A stretch of 39,623 nt of DNA from positions 1 to 39,623 of the forward strand of contig CAIUBS010000091.1 in assembly GCA_903897475.1 (NCBI GenBank), read 5' to 3'. The notes under the pieces were generated by a model. It was not told where the DNA came from and did no database searches. It was given only the letters and a program-made list of their open reading frames with translations. This document shows positions 38,497 through 39,623 of this stretch, piece by piece. How positions within the stretch are numbered: position 1 is the stretch's first letter; every line of letters starts with the position of its first letter. The position numbers and the translations under genes were made by a program. This DNA is from an uncultured Actinomycetes bacterium (GTDB taxonomy: Bacteria > Actinomycetota > Actinomycetes > Nanopelagicales > Nanopelagicaceae).

Positions 38497-39623
38497 ATGG
38501 CAACCTTAAGTGAACTGATCTCTGCTAATTCATTACTAAGTGATCTAGAAGAAGAACATTTAGCTGAACTTGTAGCTGAGTGGAGATTGCTCGCTGATTT
38601 GTCTTTTGCGGACTTAGTGCTTTGGCTTCCTATTAGAAAAGATGAAAAATCATGGCCGCAAGGCTACGTGGCAATTGCTCAGATCCGACCTACTACCGCA
38701 GCAACAGTTTTTAGCGATGATTTAGTTGGCACAAAGATTAGTTGGGGCGAAAGGCCGCTAATTGATCGAGCATTGTCTGATGGTGAAGTGGTTAAAGATA
38801 CCCAACCAGAGCTTGTCGGCGAGATCATGATTAAGGAAGAAACAATTCCAGTAATTTATGAGAACAAAACACTTGCAATAATTGCTAGACATCGAAATGC
38901 AGATTTGATGAGGCTACCTTCAAAACTTGAACTTAATTATCGAGAAATTGCCCACAAAATTTTTCAAATGGTTTCAGAAGGAACTTATCCAATTAGAAAC
39001 AGCATCTATAGCTCTGAGTCCGCACCAAGAGTTGGTGATGGCTTAATTCGGTTAGATGTTAATGGGACTATATTTTTTGCAAGCCCTAACGCAAGATCTG
39101 CTATTAGCAGAGTTGGATATCAAGGAGAGTTAGAGCAAAAAAACCTCGGGGAAGTATTTTCAAGTCTTGATCAAGGTGAGAGTCAGCCAATTGATGAATC
39201 ATGGAAGACTTTATTAAGTGGAAAGAGCCTTAGAAGGACAGAATATGAAAGCACTAAAGGTGTAATCGACTTACTTGTAATTCCACTAACGCAAGGAAAA
39301 GATCGTATTGGAGCAATAGTTCTAATCCACAATATTACAGAGTTACGAAATAGAGATAAAGCACTAATAACTAAAGATGCAACAATTAAAGAGATTCATC
39401 ACAGAGTTAAGAATAATTTACAGACTGTCTCAGCATTACTGCGATTACAATCTAGGAGAGTTGAAGATCCTGCTGCGAGTTCTGCCTTAGCTGAAGCGGT
39501 AAGAAGAGTTGCATCAATTGCTCTAGTGCACGAAACGTTATCAAATCAATCAGCTGAAACAGTTGAGTTTGATCAAGTATTTGATCAAATAATAAAGAAT
39601 GCAATTGAGTTAAACCCAAGAAA
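38497..39623 (+). CDS. pdtaS: sensor histidine kinase PdtaS, 3' end cut by window end
   Basis: A cytosolic sensor kinase of the HisKA_2 (HWE-like) type; in mycobacteria PdtaS signals to the RNA-binding antiterminator PdtaR. The visible 375 codons give MATLSELISANSLLSD, an N-terminal GAF domain (about 1-150), a PAS domain (about 185-285: DGLIRLDVNGTIFFASPNAR, IGAIVLIHNITE) and the dimerisation box EIHHRVKNNLQTVSALLRL with the phospho-acceptor His301 or adjacent His302. The ATPase domain lies beyond the window. It has no transmembrane helix, as expected for Rv3220c. It is transcribed from its own leaderless-type promoter. Confidence 0.93.
   Translation, partial: MATLSELISANSLLSDLEEEHLAELVAEWRLLADLSFADLVLWLPIRKDEKSWPQGYVAIAQIRPTTAATVFSDDLVGTKISWGERPLIDRALSDGEVVKDTQPELVGEIMIKEETIPVIYENKTLAIIARHRNADLMRLPSKLELNYREIAHKIFQMVSEGTYPIRNSIYSSESAPRVGDGLIRLDVNGTIFFASPNARSAISRVGYQGELEQKNLGEVFSSLDQGESQPIDESWKTLLSGKSLRRTEYESTKGVIDLLVIPLTQGKDRIGAIVLIHNITELRNRDKALITKDATIKEIHHRVKNNLQTVSALLRLQSRRVEDPAASSALAEAVRRVASIALVHETLSNQSAETVEFDQVFDQIIKNAIELNPR

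Noticed and set aside
1..39623. tRNA or rRNA genes, IS elements, phage genes and CRISPR repeats
   Set aside because: No gap exceeds about 122 bp; none contains a cloverleaf-like sequence, direct repeats or transposase/integrase coding. Absence judged by eye only.

Overview
The window looks like a piece of a small, streamlined chromosome from a low-GC freshwater actinobacterium, most probably of the acI / Nanopelagicales group ('Ca. Planktophila' or 'Ca. Nanopelagicus' type). Every gene is of actinobacterial core type: WhiB, MtrAB, mycothiol MshB, DUF3107, DUF3117, DUF3499, DUF5719, an Rv3235-like protein, PdtaS, and mycobacterial-type DapD and DapC. Yet the DNA is strongly AT-rich and very tightly packed. 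The largest gap between genes is about 120 bp and most neighbours overlap by 4 bp. I see no tRNA, rRNA, insertion sequence, phage gene, integrase or CRISPR array. The taxon is inferred from gene content and composition, not from a marker gene.

Layout. (1) 1-4894: nucleotide metabolism and envelope: purine nucleoside phosphorylase (cut by the window start), Maf, a degenerate PurK-like protein, a CoA-binding protein, UDP-glucose dehydrogenase and an LCP cell-wall transferase. (2) 4958-14852: an ExoA-like glycosyltransferase, DapD, a LOG protein, an SRPBCC protein, a free-standing sigma-region-4-like protein, DUF3117, leucyl aminopeptidase, an O-methyltransferase, HtrA, TatB, Mrp, DUF1003 and an MgtE-like CBS protein. 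This matches, from memory, the order of the M. tuberculosis dapD to Rv1234 region, with sigE/rseA gone. (3) 14916-21866: an EamA exporter, a PHP phosphoesterase, DUF3107, TetR, MshB, a small membrane protein, CysRS, a 60-aa SH3-like protein, ferredoxin and DapC. (4) 21863-36877: GDP-mannose pyrophosphorylase, WhiB, a 1035-aa membrane glycosyltransferase, DUF5719, DUF3499, phosphomannomutase, a short-type SAH hydrolase, MtrA, MtrB, ComF, SecA and an Rv3235-like protein. This is the classic actinobacterial whiB2-manB-sahH-mtrAB-secA block without lpqB and hpf. (5) 36962-39623: a CpaB/SAF-like protein, a CpaE/TadZ-like protein lacking the Walker lysine, and the sensor kinase PdtaS (cut by the window end).

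How the genes work together. DapD and DapC supply the succinylase branch to meso-diaminopimelate and lysine. Ugd, the sugar nucleotidyltransferase, phosphomannomutase, the LCP protein and the two glycosyltransferases serve envelope glycan synthesis. HtrA, TatB, SecA and MtrAB serve envelope export and stress sensing.

The strongest non-gene signal is a rigid promoter layout. At least 14 transcription-unit heads, on both strands, carry TANNNT followed by exactly six bases and then the start codon. This is what leaderless transcripts starting at the A or G of the initiation codon would need. Internal operon genes and a few others use Shine-Dalgarno sites instead. All six convergent gene pairs abut or overlap, so there is no room for intrinsic terminators. 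Other points worth a second look are a PurK-like protein that has lost its ATP-grasp core, a probable CTG start on dapC, a free sigma-region-4 domain, and the short-clade SAH hydrolase in a conserved actinobacterial locus.
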